DNA from: Bradyrhizobium sp. sBnM-33
GTDB taxonomy: Bacteria > Pseudomonadota > Alphaproteobacteria > Rhizobiales > Xanthobacteraceae
Direction of reading: 5' to 3'
Length of the DNA: 64,000 nt
Assembly (NCBI RefSeq): GCF_032917945.1
Contig: NZ_CP136624.1
Coordinates: forward strand, 9,037,001-9,101,000
In this document: piece by piece, positions 37,975 to 46,546 of the stretch
Numbering within the stretch: position 1 is the first letter of the stretch
How the letters are laid out: each line of letters begins with the position of its first letter
Translations under genes and position numbers: made by a program
Notes under the pieces: model-generated
The model's input: only the letters and a program-made list of their open reading frames with translations
Told to the model about the DNA's origin: nothing
Databases searched by the model: none

Positions 37975-38642
37975 CCGCGCGCCCGGCATCGCCTTCCGGC
38001 CTCGTAAGCGCCGAGGAGCCGGTCGTCTTCGTCATCGACGACGACGCATCGGTACGTGAGGCACTGAGCAATCTTTTCCGGTCCGTGGGATTGCGCGTCG
38101 AGGCGTTCGGTTCGGCTCACGAGTTTCTGCAGCACAAGCTTCCGAATGCCCCCAGTTGCCTGATTCTTGACATCAGGCTGCCCCGGCTGAGCGGCCTCGA
38201 CTTTCAGGCCGAACTGGCCAAGGCCGACATTCACATTCCAATCATCTTCATGACGGGCCATGGCGATATTCCGATGACGGTCCGTGCAATGAAGGCCGGC
38301 GCCGTCGATTTTCTGACCAAGCCGTTCCGCGATCAGGACATGCTGGATGCCGTAACCGCGGCGATCGAACGCGACCGCAGCAGCCGCAATGAAGCAAATG
38401 TTCTCTCAGAGCTGAGCGCGCTTTTCGAGACGCTAACTCCCCGGGAGCGACAGGTGATGGCGCTGGTTACGGCGGGGCTCATGAACAAGCAGATCGCAGC
38501 CGAAGTCGGCCTGGCCGAGATCACCGTGAAGATACATCGCGGACATATCATGCGGAAAATGGGCGCGAAGTCGCTGCCCGATCTGGTGCGGATGGCCGAG
38601 CTACTCGGGATCGGGCCCGCATCCGGCCGATCGCAAACCTAA
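37971..38642 (+). CDS. FixJ/NarL-type response regulator
   Basis: A 223-residue regulator. The receiver (about 16-130) has [15 protein letters not shown], the phospho-Asp in [15 protein letters not shown] and the Lys in FLTKPF. A LuxR-type helix-turn-helix follows: [20 protein letters not shown] and [20 protein letters not shown]. It starts with GTG at 37971, inside the end of the kinase gene (GTGA overlap), so it is the cognate regulator by position. The architecture is that of FixJ and of the TodT/StyR group. Target genes are not visible here. Confidence 0.92.
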   Translation: MTARPASPSGLVSAEEPVVFVIDDDASVREALSNLFRSVGLRVEAFGSAHEFLQHKLPNAPSCLILDIRLPRLSGLDFQAELAKADIHIPIIFMTGHGDIPMTVRAMKAGAVDFLTKPFRDQDMLDAVTAAIERDRSSRNEANVLSELSALFETLTPRERQVMALVTAGLMNKQIAAEVGLAEITVKIHRGHIMRKMGAKSLPDLVRMAELLGIGPASGRSQT

Positions 38643-38735
38643 GTATGATTTTCCCTCGCTGATTTGCAGCGCACTCTCCCGATACGCGGCGACACAGCAA
38701 AGAACATCCTCTGGTCGTCTCCAGAAAGGATCGCC

Positions 38736-39122
38736 TTGTCCAATCGGGTCATATCAATCATCGACGACGATGGGTCGGTTCGCGCCGCGACCCGTAATCT
38801 CGTCAGGTCGCTCGGTTACGTCGTCCATTCATTTGCGTCGGCCGAGGAGTTCCTGCAATCGCCGCATCTGAATGACACTTCATGCGTGATAACGGACGTC
38901 AGAATGCCCGCCATGAGCGGGCTCGATCTGCAAGCTCATTTACTCGATACCGGCCATCGCTTTCCCTTCATCTTCGTCACGGCCTTTTCGGTCGAAAGCG
39001 ACCGCGCCCGGGCCATGAAGGCGGGAGCGACCTGCTTTTTGAGCAAGCCGTGCGATGGGGAAGCACTGATCAAGTGCCTCGAAACGGCGCTGGCGCCAAA
39101 TGGCGAGGCGGCAACCAAATGA
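38736..39122 (+). CDS. single-domain response regulator
   Basis: A 128-residue stand-alone receiver: ISIIDDDGSVRAATRNLVRS, phospho-Asp in CVITDVRMPAMSGLDLQ and Lys in CFLSKPCDGEALIK. No output domain. The start is taken at the TTG at 38736 because AAAGGA lies six bases upstream; the frame extends to 38664 without a better site. It lies 93 bp after the FixJ-like gene and is most similar in style to FixJ receivers, so it may be a phosphate sink or a competing partner for the same kinase (inference). Confidence 0.82.
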   Translation: MSNRVISIIDDDGSVRAATRNLVRSLGYVVHSFASAEEFLQSPHLNDTSCVITDVRMPAMSGLDLQAHLLDTGHRFPFIFVTAFSVESDRARAMKAGATCFLSKPCDGEALIKCLETALAPNGEAATK

Positions 39123-39296
39123 GCCGATCCGGCCCTCAGGCGAGCCAGCATACGTAAGGATGATCTCGCCAAACATCTAGACGAATTGAAGATAAGCCCC
39201 AACCACGCCAGACTTCGCGTCGTCCCTTTGGAACAGAGGGCGCAAAGCATCACACATTTTAATCGGCAAATGGCAATTCCTGGGAAGGAGGTCGCC

Positions 39297-39461
39297 ATGC
39301 ATACAGAACCGCGTTGCTCCGAGTGTGACAGCGAAGACCCCAAAATCATCTCTCTGCGAAATCCAGCGCGCGAGCGCTATTGCGGGCGCTTCTGTCTCAA
39401 CAAGGGCCACGAGAGTTTCATTCGTTGGATACGGCGTGCCAATGCGGAGATTGCGTCATGA
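39297..39461 (+). CDS. small Cys-rich protein A
   Basis: A 54-residue protein: MHTEPRCSECDSEDPKIISL followed by RYCGRFCLNKGHESFIRW. Spacing of C-x2-C and C-x3-C suggests a single zinc site. The ATG follows AAGGAGG six bases upstream, a near-perfect Shine-Dalgarno. The last codons overlap the next small gene (ATGA). No named family. Its tight coupling to a second Cys-rich gene suggests that the two are made together. Confidence 0.6.
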   Translation: MHTEPRCSECDSEDPKIISLRNPARERYCGRFCLNKGHESFIRWIRRANAEIAS

Positions 39462-39655
39462 ACAATTGTTGCGGAAATCCGGAATGTAAGCGCCCCTTCG
39501 GGCTGGTCCGGCGTAGCTGGTACTTCCAGCAGTTTTGTTCGGCGAAGTGCCGCGAGATCTACAAGCGTCAACTGGAGCGCAACCGGACGTATTGGAAGTG
39601 GCTCTACCAGGTACCGGCACCTGCGGCGCGCCGAGACCATCTATCGTGCCGATGA
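39458..39655 (+). CDS. small Cys-rich protein B
   Basis: A 65-residue basic protein: MNNCCGNPECKRPFGLVRRS then FQQFCSAKCREIYKRQLERN. The C-x4-C ... C-x3-C layout resembles a treble-clef-type zinc site. I recall near relatives in Bradyrhizobium annotated as hypothetical. Start overlaps the stop of protein A by four bases. The C-terminus (APAARRDHLSC) is polar. Possibly a nucleic-acid- or protein-binding zinc protein; function unknown. Confidence 0.65.
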   Translation: MNNCCGNPECKRPFGLVRRSWYFQQFCSAKCREIYKRQLERNRTYWKWLYQVPAPAARRDHLSCR

Positions 39656-39671
39656 TCGCGGAGGAGCCAGC

Positions 39672-39785
39672 ATGGCGACAGTAAATGCGATGCTGGTGGG
39701 CGCGTTACTGGCGTGGGGACCTCTGCTGATTGTGTTCATCTATATCCTTCGGGACATGCGAAACGCGCCCCGTGACCCCGATTGA
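39672..39785 (+). CDS. 37-residue single-span membrane protein
   Basis: ATG at 39672 follows CGGAGGAGCCAGC, a strong ribosome-binding site. The product starts MATVNAMLVGALLAWGPLLI, continues VFIYILRDMRNAPRDPD and stops at TGA. One hydrophobic segment (about 5-27) with a short charged cytoplasmic tail. It lies 16 bp after Cys-rich protein B, so the three small genes are likely one operon. Its last 46 bases overlap the end of the convergent alkyltransferase gene. No family known. Confidence 0.55.
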   Translation: MATVNAMLVGALLAWGPLLIVFIYILRDMRNAPRDPD

Positions 39786-40360
39786 CTTGAAACGGGTGAC
39801 GGCGCCGAGCGCAACTCGCCCGGCCGATCCGCCTCTCCTGTTCCCGAGCACGGGATCTCCACGCCCTCGTGCTTGAGCAGCCAGCGCTTGCGCTCCAGCC
39901 CGCCGCCGTATTTCACCAGCGAACCATTAGCACCGATCAGCCGATGGCAGGGCAGGACCACGCTGATCGGATTGGAGCCGTTGGCATGGCCGACCGCGCG
40001 GACGGCGCGCGGCATCCGAAGTTTTGCGGCGAGCGCGCCATAGCTCATCGTCGTGCCTGCCGCGATCTTCGGCAGCGCGTTCCAGACCTTCTGCTGAAAC
40101 GGCGTGCCGCCGACGCGCCACTCGATCGAAGCGAAGCGGTCGAGATCGCCCTCGAAATAGCCCGTCAAGGCGGCGCGCAAATCACGCGGCGCCCGTCCAT
40201 TGTTCAAATTCACCGCGCCATAGTGCAGGCGCAGCAAGCGCTGCATGCGCGTCTCATAGTCTTCCCAGTCCAGCGCGCGGAGCAGGCCGTCCGTATCGGT
40301 GACCAATAGCGCCGTGCCGATCGGCGTTGGCAGGTGGTCGAGGTTGAAGTTTTCCAGCAT
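39740..40360 (-). CDS. ogt: methylated-DNA-[protein]-cysteine S-methyltransferase
   Basis: A 206-residue O6-alkylguanine repair protein. The acceptor Cys is in VVLPCHRLIGANGSL, preceded by the DNA-binding helix region GTPFQQKVWNALPKIAAGTT and MSYGALAAKLRMPRAVRAVG. The N-terminal domain starts LPTPIGTALLVTDTDGLL. The ~30 residues after the core (GEADRPGELRSAPSPVSSQS...) are low-complexity and partly encoded in DNA overlapping the small membrane gene on the other strand. ATG at 40360 follows AGGGACG. It repairs alkylated DNA by irreversible transfer to its own cysteine. Confidence 0.9.
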   Translation of the reverse strand: MLENFNLDHLPTPIGTALLVTDTDGLLRALDWEDYETRMQRLLRLHYGAVNLNNGRAPRDLRAALTGYFEGDLDRFASIEWRVGGTPFQQKVWNALPKIAAGTTMSYGALAAKLRMPRAVRAVGHANGSNPISVVLPCHRLIGANGSLVKYGGGLERKRWLLKHEGVEIPCSGTGEADRPGELRSAPSPVSSQSGSRGAFRMSRRI

Positions 40361-40640
40361 CGTCGTCCCTGAAACTATCTGCGAGCGGCCCCGCACTTTT
40401 CATCTGCGACGCGTTAGTGTCCACCCGAATTCCGCTGCCGGTTGACCGGATCCTCTACGCGCAGGCGGCGCCCGCAGCGCTCGCCCTGATCCTGTTCTGG
40501 CCGGCGTTAGCGCCCTTGCCGCACTACCTTGCATTGGCAAAACCCTTCCGCCACACTCTCCTCCAACGATGACGTCCGGCCCTTCCTAACGGAGGGCTGG
40601 AACAGGATCATCGGTCGAGATCAAGGAAAGGGAGCAACAT

Positions 40641-41864
40641 ATGAGAGGTGGTGTTCTTCATCTGATCGCAGGCACGGCGGTCGCGATCGCGCTGACGTCA
40701 CCGGCTACCGCGCAGAAGAAATACGATACCGGCGCCAGCGATACCGAAATCAAGATCGGCCAGACCGTTCCGTTCTCGGGCCCAGCCTCCGCCTATGCCG
40801 GTATCGGCAAGACGCAGGCCGCTTATTTCAGGATGATCAACGAGCAAGGCGGCATCAACGGCCGCAAGATCAACCTGATCCAGTATGACGACGCCTACTC
40901 GCCGCCGAAAGCCGTCGAGCAGGTGCGTAAGCTGGTCGAGAGCGACGAGGTGCTGTTCACCTTCCAGATCATCGGCACGCCCTCGAATGCCGCCGTGCAG
41001 AAATATCTCAACGCCAAGAAGGTGCCGCAGCTCCTCGCCGCGACCGGCGCCTCGAAGTTCACCGATCCCAAGAACTTCCCCTGGACCATGGGGTACAATC
41101 CCAATTACCAGTCCGAGGGGCGCATCTACGCCAAATACATTCTGCAGAATCATCCCAACGCCAAGATCGGCATTCTCTATCAGAACGACGATCTCGGCCG
41201 CGACTACGTCACTGGCCTAAAAGAGGGGCTCGGCTCCAAGGCCGCGTCGATGATCGTCGCCGAAGCCTCCTACGAGCTGACCGATCCGACCATCGACTCG
41301 CAGATCGTCAAATTGAAAGCAGCCGGCGCCGACCTGCTCTACGACGCTTCGACGCCGAAGTTTGCGGCCCAAGCGATCAAGAAGGTCGCCGACCTCGGCT
41401 AGAAACCGGTCCACATCCTCGACATCAATGCGAGCCCGGTCTCGGCCACGCTGAAGCCGGCGGGCCTCGACATCTCCAAGGACATCATCTCGACCAATTA
41501 CGGCAAGGACCCCGGTGATCCGCAGTGGAAGGACGATCCCGGCATGAAGGCCTATTTCGCCTTCATGGACAAATATTACCCGGAGGGCGACAAGCTCAAC
41601 ACGGTCAACACGTACGGTTATGCAACGGCGGAATTGCTGGTGAAGATCCTGCAGCAATGCGGCGACAATCTCACCCGCGACAACATCATGAAACAGGCGG
41701 CCAATCTGAAGAACGTCACCGGCAGCCTGTCGCTACCCGGCATGGTCACCAACACCTCGCCGACCGACTATCGCATCAACAAGCAGATGCAGATGATGAA
41801 ATTCAACGGCGAGCGGTGGGAGCTGTTCGGGCCGATCATCGAGGATACCGGACCGAGCGGCTAG
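40641..41864 (+). pseudogene. ABC-transporter substrate-binding protein broken by one TAG
   Basis: Branched-chain-amino-acid-type periplasmic binding protein (Peripla_BP_6). The signal peptide ends ATAQKKY, then TGASDTEIKIGQTVPFSGPA. The frame runs without error for 407 codons except for a TAG at 41400-41402 (codon 254). The tandem paralog at 42142 has TGG (Trp255) at the same place, so one G-to-A change explains the stop. After it the frame resumes in register with KPVHILDINASPVSATLKPA and continues to the normal end EDTGPSG. Either a recent nonsense mutation, a readthrough site or a sequencing error. A truncated 253-residue product would lack the second lobe. Confidence 0.85.
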
Positions 41865-42141
41865 CGCCTGCCCCAATTCAAGACACGAGCCGTTGGCGTC
41901 ACGCGCGATGCCGGCGGCTTTTGTTTTGAGCCGGCGCGGCGCGTGCATCTTTTTGCGGCTGATACGCGTAATGGATTCCTTTTGAGCAGGCGGAACTCGA
42001 TCCCGAAATTATCCGGGTTTTCGATGCCTTGCATTGCAACATGGCTTCCGCCACTATTGTGGCAGCGACGACATCCGTTCGGCCAGACCGGCCGGCGGCA
42101 CGATCAGCGCCAATCATAAAACACATGAGGAATGCAGCATA

Positions 42142-43368
42142 ATGAGGAAGGGTATTTTCCATCTGGTCACCGGCACGGCGCTCGCGCTTGCGCTGTCGGT
42201 CTCGACGGCGTCGGCGCAGAAAAAATACGATACCGGCGCGAGCGACACCGAGATCAAGATCGGCCAGACCAATCCATTCTCGGGACCGGCCTCCTCCTAT
42301 GCCACGATCGGCAAGACCCAGGCGGCCTATATGAAGATGATCAACGATCAGGGCGGCGTGAACGGCCGCAAGATCAATCTGATCCAGTATGACGACGCCT
42401 ACTCACCGCCCAAGGCGGTCGAGCAGGTGCGCAAGCTGGTCGAGAGCGACGAGGTGCTGCTGACCTTCCAACTCCTCGGCACGCCCTCGAACGCAGCCGT
42501 GCAGAAATATCTCAACGCCAAGAAGGTGCCGCAACTGTTCGCTGCGACCGGCGCGTCGAAGTTTACCGACCCGAAGAATTTTCCGTGGACGATGGGCTTC
42601 AACCCCAACTACTTCGTCGAGGGGCGCATCTACGGCCAGTACATCCTGAAGGAATATCCGAACGCCAAGGTCGGAATCCTCTATCAGAACGACGACCTCG
42701 GAAAGGATTACCTGAACGGCATCAAGGCCGGCCTCGGCGACAAGGCCGCGAAGATGGTGGTGGCGGAAGCCTCCTACGAAGTCTCCGATCCGACCATCGA
42801 TTCGCAGATCCTCAAGATCAAGGACGCCGGCGCGGACCTGTTCTTCTCGGCGACGACGCCGAAGCCGGCCGCGCAGGCGATCAAGAAGATCGCCGAGCTC
42901 AACTGGAAGCCGGTGCACATCCTCGACATCAACGCCACCTCGGTCGGCGCGGTGATGAAGCCGGCAGGCCTTGAAGCCTCCAAGGGCGTGATCAGCGTCA
43001 ACTACGGCAAGGATCCGCTTGATCCGACCTGGAAGGACGACCCCGGCATGAAGAAGTATTTCGAATTCATGGCGAAGTATTATCCGGAGGGCGACAAGGA
43101 TTCGAGCTTCAATTCCTATGGCTACATGACCTCGCAATTGATGATCCATGTGCTCAAGGCGTGCGGCGACAACCTGACCCGCGAGAACGTGCTGAAGCAG
43201 GCGACCAACCTGAAGAACGTTCAGCTCGACCTGCTGCTGCCGGGCATCTCGGTCAACACCACGCCGACCGACTACCGCGTTAACAAGCAGCTGCAGATGA
43301 TGAAGTTCAACGGCGAGCGTTGGGAGATGTTCGGCCCGATCCTCGAGGACGCCGGCCCGGCGGGTTAG
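42142..43368 (+). CDS. branched-chain amino-acid-type ABC transporter substrate-binding protein
   Basis: Periplasmic binding protein of 408 residues, tandem paralog of the broken gene upstream and very similar over its whole length. The signal peptide ends STASAQ; the mature part begins KKYDTGASDTEIKIGQTNPF. Lobe signatures include GGVNGRKINLIQYDDAYSP and AAVQKYLNAKKVPQLFAATG. The family feeds LivHMGF-type transporters, yet no permease or ATPase genes are adjacent, so it is an orphan receptor here. Ligand unknown: related rhizobial proteins bind amino acids or aromatic acids. GAGGA lies 11 bases before the ATG. A strong terminator follows. Confidence 0.92.
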   Translation: MRKGIFHLVTGTALALALSVSTASAQKKYDTGASDTEIKIGQTNPFSGPASSYATIGKTQAAYMKMINDQGGVNGRKINLIQYDDAYSPPKAVEQVRKLVESDEVLLTFQLLGTPSNAAVQKYLNAKKVPQLFAATGASKFTDPKNFPWTMGFNPNYFVEGRIYGQYILKEYPNAKVGILYQNDDLGKDYLNGIKAGLGDKAAKMVVAEASYEVSDPTIDSQILKIKDAGADLFFSATTPKPAAQAIKKIAELNWKPVHILDINATSVGAVMKPAGLEASKGVISVNYGKDPLDPTWKDDPGMKKYFEFMAKYYPEGDKDSSFNSYGYMTSQLMIHVLKACGDNLTRENVLKQATNLKNVQLDLLLPGISVNTTPTDYRVNKQLQMMKFNGERWEMFGPILEDAGPAG

Positions 43369-43406
43369 TCGCGGCCAACCAATCGAAACGATCGGCGGTG
43401 AAAGCG

Positions 43407-43439
43407 ATCGGCGGTCCCTTTGGGACCGCCGATTTTTTT
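43407..43439 (+). terminator. strong rho-independent terminator
   Basis: ATCGGCGGTCCC-TTT-GGGACCGCCGAT is a perfect 12-bp stem with a 3-base loop followed by seven T, starting 38 bases after the stop of the binding-protein gene. This is the clearest terminator in the window. Confidence 0.93.
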
Positions 43440-43446
43440 CTGCAAG

Positions 43447-43586
43447 ACCTCATCCTGAGGAGCGGCGCTTGCGCCGCGTCTCGAAGGATGAATGGCACTA
43501 GCCGGGCCACATGGTTCGAGACGGCGCGGAGCCTGTCATCGGGCCGCGCTTCGCGCGGACCCGTTGGTGCCTCCTCACCATGGGGG
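43447..43586. repeat. palindromic intergenic repeat, family F, with nested element
   Basis: CCTCATCCTGAGGAGCGGCG, GCGCCGCGTCTCGAAGGATG and ATGGTTCGAGACGGCG belong to the same family as 50750-50857. The right part is interrupted by the nested element at 43526-43570 before CCTCCTCACCATGGG. Confidence 0.75.
43526..43570. repeat. nested small palindromic element, copy 2
   Basis: GCGGAGCCTGTCATCGGG, central stem CCGCGC-TTC-GCGCGG, then ACCCGTTGGTGC. Same ends as copy 1 but a different central stem. Carrier is family F. Confidence 0.75.
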
Positions 43587-43613
43587 TCTAACGGTTGCTA
43601 CCCGAACCGACGC

Positions 43614-44039
43614 TCACGCCGGAATCTCCCCAAACCTCTTACCTACCGGCAGCACCGCATGCCGGATCAGGCGGGAATCCTCGACCGCGGCCTGGCGGTG
43701 TTTCACCGCCTCGCGGTAGACGGGATCGCGAATCATTTCCGCGAAGGCTGCGACGCTTGGGTATTCGGCGATGAAGCAATGGTCCCAGCGCTCGTCTTGC
43801 GGCCCGATCAGCATCAGCTCGAACCTGCCCTGCCACACGATCCGTCCGCCGAGCCGTTCGAACACCGGCCCGCTTTCGCGCCCATAGGCGGCATAGGCTT
43901 CCGCCCCCGTCGCCTTGCGGCCGTCGGGATAGGAGGCCTCAGCGCGCAGCCGGACCAGGTTGAGCATATGGATCGGACCCGGCCGGTCATTGGCCCGAAA
44001 TTGCGCGAACACCTCCTTGGTTGGATCGATGTGGCCCAT
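43614..44039 (-). CDS. DUF1330 family protein
   Basis: A 141-residue protein of the dimeric ferredoxin-like (ABM/DUF1330) fold: PGPIHMLNLVRLRAEASYPD, TGAEAYAAYGRESGPVFERL, then WDHCFIAEYPSVAAFAEMIR and DPVYREAVKHRQAAVEDSRL. The last motif is characteristic of DUF1330. Function of the family is unknown. ATG at 44039 follows AGGAGAAAACGGC; an upstream in-frame start at 44075 is less likely. Single gene, divergent from the murein synthase gene. Confidence 0.87.
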   Translation of the reverse strand: MGHIDPTKEVFAQFRANDRPGPIHMLNLVRLRAEASYPDGRKATGAEAYAAYGRESGPVFERLGGRIVWQGRFELMLIGPQDERWDHCFIAEYPSVAAFAEMIRDPVYREAVKHRQAAVEDSRLIRHAVLPVGKRFGEIPA

Positions 44040-44184
44040 GCCGTTTTCTCCTGCAAACGCTGCCGTTTGCGCCAACCCTAATACAGCCCCGCCGCACCTC
44101 CTAATCCCGCATTAACCTTTCCGTAACCGACCCTTAAACAGCGACCGCTAGCCTCCGGCAGGACGGGTGTGAGCGGCGTTTGGC

Positions 44185-46404
44185 ATGGCGTGGGGACGGA
44201 AAAAGAGCGGCGCACGCAAGGAGCCGCTGTTTGGGCTTCCGGCAGCACTCGCCGACCTGCGTCTCTCGCCGGAGGATCGCATTCCGGCCGCCACCGACGA
44301 CGACAAACCGAAAAAGCCAGTGCCGAAGCGCAAGCACGAAGAAGACGACGAGGACGAGCCGCCGCGCGAGCGCAAGCCGCGCGGGACCAAAAGCGGCGCG
44401 AAGCGGCGCTCGAAACGCCGCTTCCGGATTGGCCGTCTCGTTTATTGGGGCGCGGTGCTCGGCCTGTGGGCGGCGATCGCCATCATCGGCGTCGTAGTCT
44501 GGGTCGGCGCGCATCTGCCGGCGATCCAGTCGCTGGAAATTCCAAAGCGCCCGCCGACCATCCAGATCGTCGGACTCGACGGCGGCGTGCTGGCCTCGCG
44601 CGGCGAAGCGCCCGGCGCCAATATCGCGCTGAAGGATCTGCCGCCCCATCTGCCGAAGGCGTTCATCGCCATCGAGGATCGTCGCTTCTATTCGCATTAT
44701 GGCATCGATCCCGTGGGCATTGCACGCGCGGCCGTTGCCAACATCCTGCATCGCGGCGTCTCGCAGGGCGGCTCGACGCTGACACAGCAGCTCGCAAAAA
44801 ACCTGTTCCTGACCCAGGAACGGACGATCACGCGCAAGCTGCAGGAAGTGGAGCTGGCGCTTTGGCTGGAGCGCAAGCACTCCAAGAATGAAATTCTCGA
44901 GCTTTACCTGAACCGCGTCTATTTCGGCTCCGGCGCCTATGGCGTCGAGGCGGCGGCGCAGCGTTATTTCGGCAAGTCGGCGAAAAACGTCACGGTCGCG
45001 GAAGCCGCGATGCTGGCCGGCCTCGTCAAGTCGCCGTCGCGGCTGGCGCCGAACCGCAACCCCGAAGGCGCGGAAGCGCGCGCTCGGATCGTGCTCGCGG
45101 CGATGGCGGAAGCCAAGTTCATCAGCGACGCCCAGGCCAAGGCCTCGATCGGCCATCCCTCCTACCACGTGAAGCCGGCCGGCGCCGGCACCGTCAACTA
45201 CGTCGCCGACTGGATCGGCGAGGTGCTCGATGATCTCGTCGGCCAGATCGACCAGAGCATCGTAGTCGAGACCACGATCGATTCGAAGCTGCAGAGCGTG
45301 GCGGAAGCCGCGATCATCGACGAGCTGGCAGCCAAGAGCGTCAAATTCAACGTTACGCAAGGCGCGCTGGTGGCGATGACGCCCGACGGCGCGGTGCGCG
45401 CCATGGTCGGCGGGCGGAACTATGCCGAGAGCCAGTACAATCGCGCGGTCACAGCCAAACGCCAGCCTGGCTCGGCGTTCAAGCCGTTCATCTATTTGAC
45501 GGCGATCGAGGGCGGCCTGACGCCGGAAACGATCCGACAGGATGCGCCGCTAAACCTCAAGGGCTGGCGTCCGGAGAACTATACGCATGAATATTTTGGC
45601 TCGGTCACGCTGACGCAGGCGCTGGCAATGTCGCTCAATACGGTCGCGGTGCGGCTCGGCCTCGAAGTCGGGCCGAAGAACGTGGTGCGGACCGCACACC
45701 GGCTCGGCATTTCATCAAAACTCGAGGCCAATCCCTCGATCGCGCTTGGCACCTCGGAAGTCTCCGTCATCGAGCTGGTCGGGGCCTATGCGCCGTTTGC
45801 CAATGGCGGGCTCGGCGTCTCCCCGCATGTCGTGACCAAGATTCGCACCAATGAAGGCAAGGTGCTGTACAGGCGCACGGCCGATCGGCTCGGCCAGGTG
45901 ATCGAGCCGCGCCATGTCGCGATGATGAACACGATGATGCAGGAGACGCTGCTCTCGGGTACCGCGCGCAGGGCGGAGATTCCGGGCTGGATGGCCGCCG
46001 GCAAGACCGGCACCAGCCAGGATTTCCGCGATGCCTGGTTCATCGGCTACACGGCAAACCTCGTCACGGGCGTCTGGCTCGGCAATGACGACAACTCGCC
46101 GACCAAAAAGGCGACCGGCGGCGGCCTGCCGGTGGAAGTCTGGACCCGCTTCATGCGTACGGCCCATCAGGGTGTGCCGGTGGCGGGACTGCCGAACGCG
46201 CAGCGCGGCGGATTTTTGTCGAACATGTTCCAGACGGCGTCGCAGGTCAGCGCGGGCCCGTCCCCACCGGTGCCGGCGCCGTCAGGCGGTTCGTACCGGC
46301 CTGCGCCGGCACGACCATCCGGGCCGCCACCCAATCCAAATGCGCGGCCAGAGGCCGCAGCAGGTCTCGATGGCTGGTTGGTGGATCGGTTGTTTGGAAG
46401 GTAG
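44185..46404 (+). CDS. penicillin-binding protein 1A-type murein synthase
   Basis: Bifunctional class A PBP of 739 residues. A charged cytoplasmic region of ~80 residues (KRKHEEDDEDEPPRERKPRG) precedes one membrane helix (about 88-112). GT51 domain: IEDRRFYSHYGIDPVGIARA and QGGSTLTQQLAKNLFL. Transpeptidase domain: active Ser430 in RQPGSAFKPFIYL, SLNT as SxN, and GKTGTSQDFRDAWF as KTG. The Pro-rich tail ends the protein. It polymerises and cross-links peptidoglycan. In contrast to mtgA at 3062 it carries both activities. ATG at 44185 starts directly in the coding region; no strong Shine-Dalgarno seen. Confidence 0.95.
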   Translation: MAWGRKKSGARKEPLFGLPAALADLRLSPEDRIPAATDDDKPKKPVPKRKHEEDDEDEPPRERKPRGTKSGAKRRSKRRFRIGRLVYWGAVLGLWAAIAIIGVVVWVGAHLPAIQSLEIPKRPPTIQIVGLDGGVLASRGEAPGANIALKDLPPHLPKAFIAIEDRRFYSHYGIDPVGIARAAVANILHRGVSQGGSTLTQQLAKNLFLTQERTITRKLQEVELALWLERKHSKNEILELYLNRVYFGSGAYGVEAAAQRYFGKSAKNVTVAEAAMLAGLVKSPSRLAPNRNPEGAEARARIVLAAMAEAKFISDAQAKASIGHPSYHVKPAGAGTVNYVADWIGEVLDDLVGQIDQSIVVETTIDSKLQSVAEAAIIDELAAKSVKFNVTQGALVAMTPDGAVRAMVGGRNYAESQYNRAVTAKRQPGSAFKPFIYLTAIEGGLTPETIRQDAPLNLKGWRPENYTHEYFGSVTLTQALAMSLNTVAVRLGLEVGPKNVVRTAHRLGISSKLEANPSIALGTSEVSVIELVGAYAPFANGGLGVSPHVVTKIRTNEGKVLYRRTADRLGQVIEPRHVAMMNTMMQETLLSGTARRAEIPGWMAAGKTGTSQDFRDAWFIGYTANLVTGVWLGNDDNSPTKKATGGGLPVEVWTRFMRTAHQGVPVAGLPNAQRGGFLSNMFQTASQVSAGPSPPVPAPSGGSYRPAPARPSGPPPNPNARPEAAAGLDGWLVDRLFGR

Positions 46405-46425
46405 CGATAGCGCCGCGTCCTGGTC

Positions 46426-46526
46426 GTCATACCCCGCGAAAGCGGGTATCCAGTACGCCCGCGGCTTCTCGGCTGATCACTACTGTCTCTGGAATACTGG
46501 GTCGCCCGGTCAAGCCGGGCGATGAC
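46426..46526. repeat. palindromic intergenic repeat, family C
   Basis: Arms GTCATACCCCGCGAAAGCGGG and GGTCAAGCCGGGCGATGAC. Nearly the same as 34151-34250, including the centre CACTACTGTCTCTGGAATAC against CACTGCTGTCTCTGGAATAC. It lies between two convergent genes. Confidence 0.85.
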
Positions 46527-46546
46527 AGCAGTAGGTGTGGCAACAC

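Noticed and set aside
41400..41402. TAG as a pyrrolysine or other recoded codon
   Set aside because: The paralog has an ordinary Trp here, binding proteins of this family do not use pyrrolysine, and no recoding signal is evident. A point mutation or base error is simpler.
42142..43368. Complete branched-chain amino acid (liv) transport operon
   Set aside because: Only binding-protein genes occur; there are no LivH, LivM, LivG or LivF homologs on either side.
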